Program-made: the position numbers and the translations under genes
The notes under the pieces: generated by a model
Database searches by the model: none
What the model saw: the letters and a program-made list of their open reading frames with translations, nothing else
What the model was told of the DNA's origin: nothing
DNA from: Halomonas borealis
GTDB lineage: Bacteria; Pseudomonadota; Gammaproteobacteria; Pseudomonadales; Halomonadaceae
Length of the DNA stretch: 64,000 bases
Direction: 5' to 3'
Assembly (NCBI RefSeq): GCF_004798905.1
Contig: NZ_SDMO01000006.1
Coordinates: 62,001-126,000 of the forward strand
Part shown: in pieces, positions 61,432 through 64,000 of the stretch
How the letters are laid out: the number at the start of each line of letters is the position of its first letter
How positions within the stretch are numbered: the stretch's first letter is position 1

Positions 61432-62831
61432 ATCCCGTTATCGCACTGGTCGGCCGCCCCAATGTGGGCAAGTCGACCCTGTTCAACCGCCTGACGCGTA
61501 CCCGTGACGCCCTGGTGGCCGACTTTCCCGGGCTGACCCGGGACCGCAAGTACGGCAATGGCATGCTCGGCGGCAAGGCCTACACGGTGATCGACACCGG
61601 CGGCATCAGCGGCGACGAGGCGGGCATCGATGCGGCCATGGCCGAGCAGTCGCTGCAGGCCATCGACGAAGCCGACATCGTGCTGTTCATGGTCGACGGC
61701 CGCAGCGGCCTGAACGTGGCCGATGAGGCCATCGCCAATCACCTGCGCATCAACCAGAAGAAGACCTGGCTGGTGGTCAACAAGACCGACGGCCTGGAAG
61801 AGCATTCCGCCATGGCCGATTTCTGGCAGATCGGCCTCGGCTCGCCCTACCCGATCGCCGCCGCCCACGGTCGCAATGTCACCACGCTGATCGACGAGGT
61901 GCTCACGCCCTTCCCCGAGCGCGATGCCGACATCCCCGCCGATACCGGCACCAAGGGCATCCGCATCGGCGTGATCGGCCGCCCCAACGTCGGCAAGTCG
62001 ACGCTGGTCAACCGCCTGCTCGGCGAGGATCGGGTGGTGGTCTTCGACGAGGCCGGCACCACCCGCGATGCCATCGAGATCCCCTTCGAGCGGCGCGGCG
62101 AGCCCTACGTGCTGGTCGACACCGCCGGCGTGCGGCGACGCAAGAACGTCAGCGAGACCACCGAGAAGTTCTCGATCATCAAGGCCCTCGAGGCGATCAA
62201 GGAATGCCACGTCGCGGTCATGGTGCTCGACGCCAGGAGCGGCCTGGTGGAGCAGGACCTGCACCTGCTCGACTACGTGCTGACCAGCGGCCGCGCGCTG
62301 GTGCTGGCGGTCAACAAGTGGGACGGCCTGGAGAGCGAGGCCAAGGACAAGATGCGCACCGAGATCAAGCGCCGCCTGGGCTTCGCCGACTACGCCGACC
62401 TGCACTTCATCTCGGCGCTGCACGGCACCGCGGTGGGCGACCTCTACCCGTCCATCGAGCGCGCCTTCGCCTCGGCCAACAGCCACTGGTCGACCAACCG
62501 CCTGACCAACATCCTGCGCGACGCCGTGGAGCAGCACCCGGCGCCGATGATCAACGGCCGGCGTATCAAGCTGCGCATGGCCCACCAGGGCGGCAGCAAC
62601 CCGCCGATCATCGTCGTCCACGGCAACCAGACCGAGTCGCTGCCCGAGGCCTACAAGCGCTACCTGACCAACATCTTCCGCAAGGTGCTCAAGGTCCGCG
62701 GCACGCCGATACGCTTCGAGTTCCGCTCGGGCAAGAACCCCTACGATCACATGAGCGGCGCCAGCGACCGCGAGAAGGCCAAGAAGCGCGAGCTCAACCG
62801 CACCAAGGAATCACGCCGCAGCCGGCGCTGA
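61428..62831 (+). CDS. der: Ribosome-associated GTPase Der (EngA)
   Basis: A 467-residue double GTPase for 50S assembly. G1 motifs GRPNVGKST occur at residues 8-16 and in the second domain; DTGG and DTAG, NKTD and NKWD motifs are present for the two domains, and the C-terminal KH-like part ends in a basic tail ([16 protein letters not shown]). Last gene of the rlmN-to-der run. Confidence 0.98.
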   Translation: MNPVIALVGRPNVGKSTLFNRLTRTRDALVADFPGLTRDRKYGNGMLGGKAYTVIDTGGISGDEAGIDAAMAEQSLQAIDEADIVLFMVDGRSGLNVADEAIANHLRINQKKTWLVVNKTDGLEEHSAMADFWQIGLGSPYPIAAAHGRNVTTLIDEVLTPFPERDADIPADTGTKGIRIGVIGRPNVGKSTLVNRLLGEDRVVVFDEAGTTRDAIEIPFERRGEPYVLVDTAGVRRRKNVSETTEKFSIIKALEAIKECHVAVMVLDARSGLVEQDLHLLDYVLTSGRALVLAVNKWDGLESEAKDKMRTEIKRRLGFADYADLHFISALHGTAVGDLYPSIERAFASANSHWSTNRLTNILRDAVEQHPAPMINGRRIKLRMAHQGGSNPPIIVVHGNQTESLPEAYKRYLTNIFRKVLKVRGTPIRFEFRSGKNPYDHMSGASDREKAKKRELNRTKESRRSRR

Positions 62832-62888
62832 GTTCCTCGGCGGCCCCGTCGTCGACGCCTGTCGGCGCCGGGGTGAGCCTCGTCGATC

Positions 62889-62920
62889 GCACACCGCCGG
62901 CTCGCGAGCCGGCGGTGTGC
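62889..62920. terminator. Perfect palindrome after der
   Basis: GCACACCGCCGGCTCG-CGAGCCGGCGGTGTGC, 16 pairs, no T run. It lies 58 bases past the der stop and likely ends or stabilises its transcript. Confidence 0.65.
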
Positions 62921-62982
62921 GTCTGCCGCCCCGCGGCGAGCGTCCCCCACGCCCCTGCTTCCCCCATGAGCGAGAAACGACC

Positions 62983-63615
62983 ATGCCCCTGAATGTTCCG
63001 CGCCGTGGCGCGCGCATGCTGATCCCCGGCTGCCTGGCGCTGCTGCTCGGCGGCTGCCAGGCCCTGTCCCAGGCCGGCCTGCCCACCTTCCAGCCGAAGG
63101 TGACCTCGCTGGATGTCGAGGATATCCGCCTCGACTCCCGGCCCCTCGATGCCGGCTCCGCCAGCGACCTCGGCTCGTTGATCGCCACAAGCCTCGGCAG
63201 CGGTAGCCTGCCGGTGCAGGCCACCATGGCGATGGGGCTGGAGCTGCCCGCCGGACTCCCCGCCATGCAGATGGACGGCTTCGACTGGCGGCTGGACATG
63301 CCCGGGCTCGACTCCGTCGGCGGCCGCTACGACCAGCGGGTAGCCCTGACGCCGGGCGATGACAGCGACCTGCGACTGCCGCTGGCCTTCGACCTGCTCC
63401 AGGGCGACCGCGACAAGCTGGCGCCGCTGCTCGACCTGGCCCGGCAGATGGTCCGCAGCGGCGAGCTGCCCACCGGCAGCGAGCTTTCGATCACCCCCGG
63501 CGGCCTCAGCGGCCTGGGGGTGAGCCTGCCGTCCGGACTGCTGGCGCCGACCCTGCGCCTCGTCGTCGGCGAAGACGGCACGCTGCGCTCGAGCGGCGCT
63601 CAGCCTTCGTCATAG
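62983..63615 (+). CDS. Host lipoprotein, unknown
   Basis: A 210-residue lipoprotein; signal LALLLGGC. The rest is Leu/Ser/Asp-rich with VTSLDVEDIRLDSRPLD, GFDWRLDMPGLDSVGGRY and VALTPGDDSDLRLPLAF, a beta-rich pattern reminiscent of LEA-type or LolB-like periplasmic domains, but I cannot assign a family. ATG at 62983. Ends overlapping the convergent ATPase gene by 16 bases. Confidence 0.72.
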   Translation: MPLNVPRRGARMLIPGCLALLLGGCQALSQAGLPTFQPKVTSLDVEDIRLDSRPLDAGSASDLGSLIATSLGSGSLPVQATMAMGLELPAGLPAMQMDGFDWRLDMPGLDSVGGRYDQRVALTPGDDSDLRLPLAFDLLQGDRDKLAPLLDLARQMVRSGELPTGSELSITPGGLSGLGVSLPSGLLAPTLRLVVGEDGTLRSSGAQPSS

Positions 63616-64000
63616 AGCCGCTGGCGGCCGATCCACTGGCAGGCGAACTGCCAGGCCACCCGGCCGCTGCGACCGCCACGCAGGGTGGCGTAACGCAGCG
63701 CCTCGGCGCGCGCCTGCTCGTGCCAGTCGCTCGCGGTGCCGAGGCGCTGCGTCCAGTGCTGGCAGGCCTCGAGGTAGGCCTCCTGGGAGCTGGGATGGAA
63801 GGCCAGCCACAGCCCGAAGCGGTCGGACAGCGAGATCTTCTCCTCGACGGCGTCGCCGTGATGCAGCTCCTCGCCGACCAGCCGGGTGGCGTCGTTGTCG
63901 GCCGGCGATTCGGGCACCAGGTGGCGACGGTTGGAAGTAGCGTAGAGCAGCACGTTCTCGGGCGGCCCGGTCAGGGTGCCGTCGAGCACGCTCTTCAAGG
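63600..64000 (-). CDS. DUF815-type AAA+ ATPase, C-terminal part
   Basis: The gene runs off the right edge; only the last 133 or so residues are seen. They read LKSVLDG-like, PENVLLYATSNRRHLVPE, then KISLSDRFGLWLAFHPSSQEAYL and end GRVAWQFACQWIGRQ. This is the sensor-1 to lid part of a DUF815 ATPase (with TSNRRH as sensor 1 and SDRFG as the arginine-finger region). Function of the family is not known to me. Partial. Confidence 0.88.
   Translation of the reverse strand, partial: LKSVLDGTLTGPPENVLLYATSNRRHLVPESPADNDATRLVGEELHHGDAVEEKISLSDRFGLWLAFHPSSQEAYLEACQHWTQRLGTASDWHEQARAEALRYATLRGGRSGRVAWQFACQWIGRQRLYDEG

Overview
The window is high-GC gammaproteobacterial DNA. Its right third carries a host gene order of the Pseudomonas/Oceanospirillales type (queA-tgt-yajC-secDF; trpBA with divergent trpI; suhB/trmJ-cysE-iscR; ndk-rlmN-pilF-rodZ-ispG-hisS-yfgM-bamB-der). 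Acidic exported proteins (for example the RodZ periplasmic part) and the truncated isc cluster suggest a Halomonas-like halophile. That genus call is inference; no rRNA is present.

Positions 1 to about 38,879 are a lambda-type siphovirus prophage integrated at the 3' end of a tRNA-Leu(CAA) gene (38879-38965, minus). Its left att end lies outside the window. Layout from right to left: integrase and excisionase next to the tRNA; a rightward early operon (31848-38825) with an HTH protein, RdgC, HNH nuclease, Ea22-like protein and many small unknowns; a lysogeny operon (27772-30646, plus) with a short CI-like repressor followed by a HipA-like kinase, a partner and two further small proteins; the divergent cro and a long leftward operon with O- and P-like replication proteins, winged-helix proteins, a DUF5664-type nucleotide hydrolase, VRR-NUC nuclease and a phage tRNA(CAU); lysis genes (holin, SAR endolysin, nested Rz/Rz1); then terminase, gpW, portal, ClpP-like protease, decoration protein, major capsid, FII-, Z- and U-like connectors, major tail protein, G/GT chaperones with a lambda-type frameshift site, tape measure, and a tail tip with a YadA-head-like fibre and a hub/spike. 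The leftmost gene (36-257) has its own LexA box.

Three palindromes of the form GTAC-N5-GTAC link the immunity region: two lie between cI and cro, and the third overlaps the promoter of the rightward early operon about 4 kb away. The repressor has no visible self-cleavage domain while an SOS box drives a small protein at the other end, so induction through a LexA-controlled antirepressor is a reasonable model. The genes directly after cI sit where rexAB sit in lambda and are the best candidates for a lysogen-expressed defence or exclusion system.

The host part (38,966-64,000) contains tRNA modification (queA, tgt), Sec translocase accessory proteins, the end of tryptophan synthesis, a SuhB-like protein lacking most catalytic metal ligands, an isc cluster reduced to iscR-iscS-iscA directly before ndk, and the conserved rlmN-to-der run. 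The window ends inside a DUF815-type ATPase gene on the minus strand.
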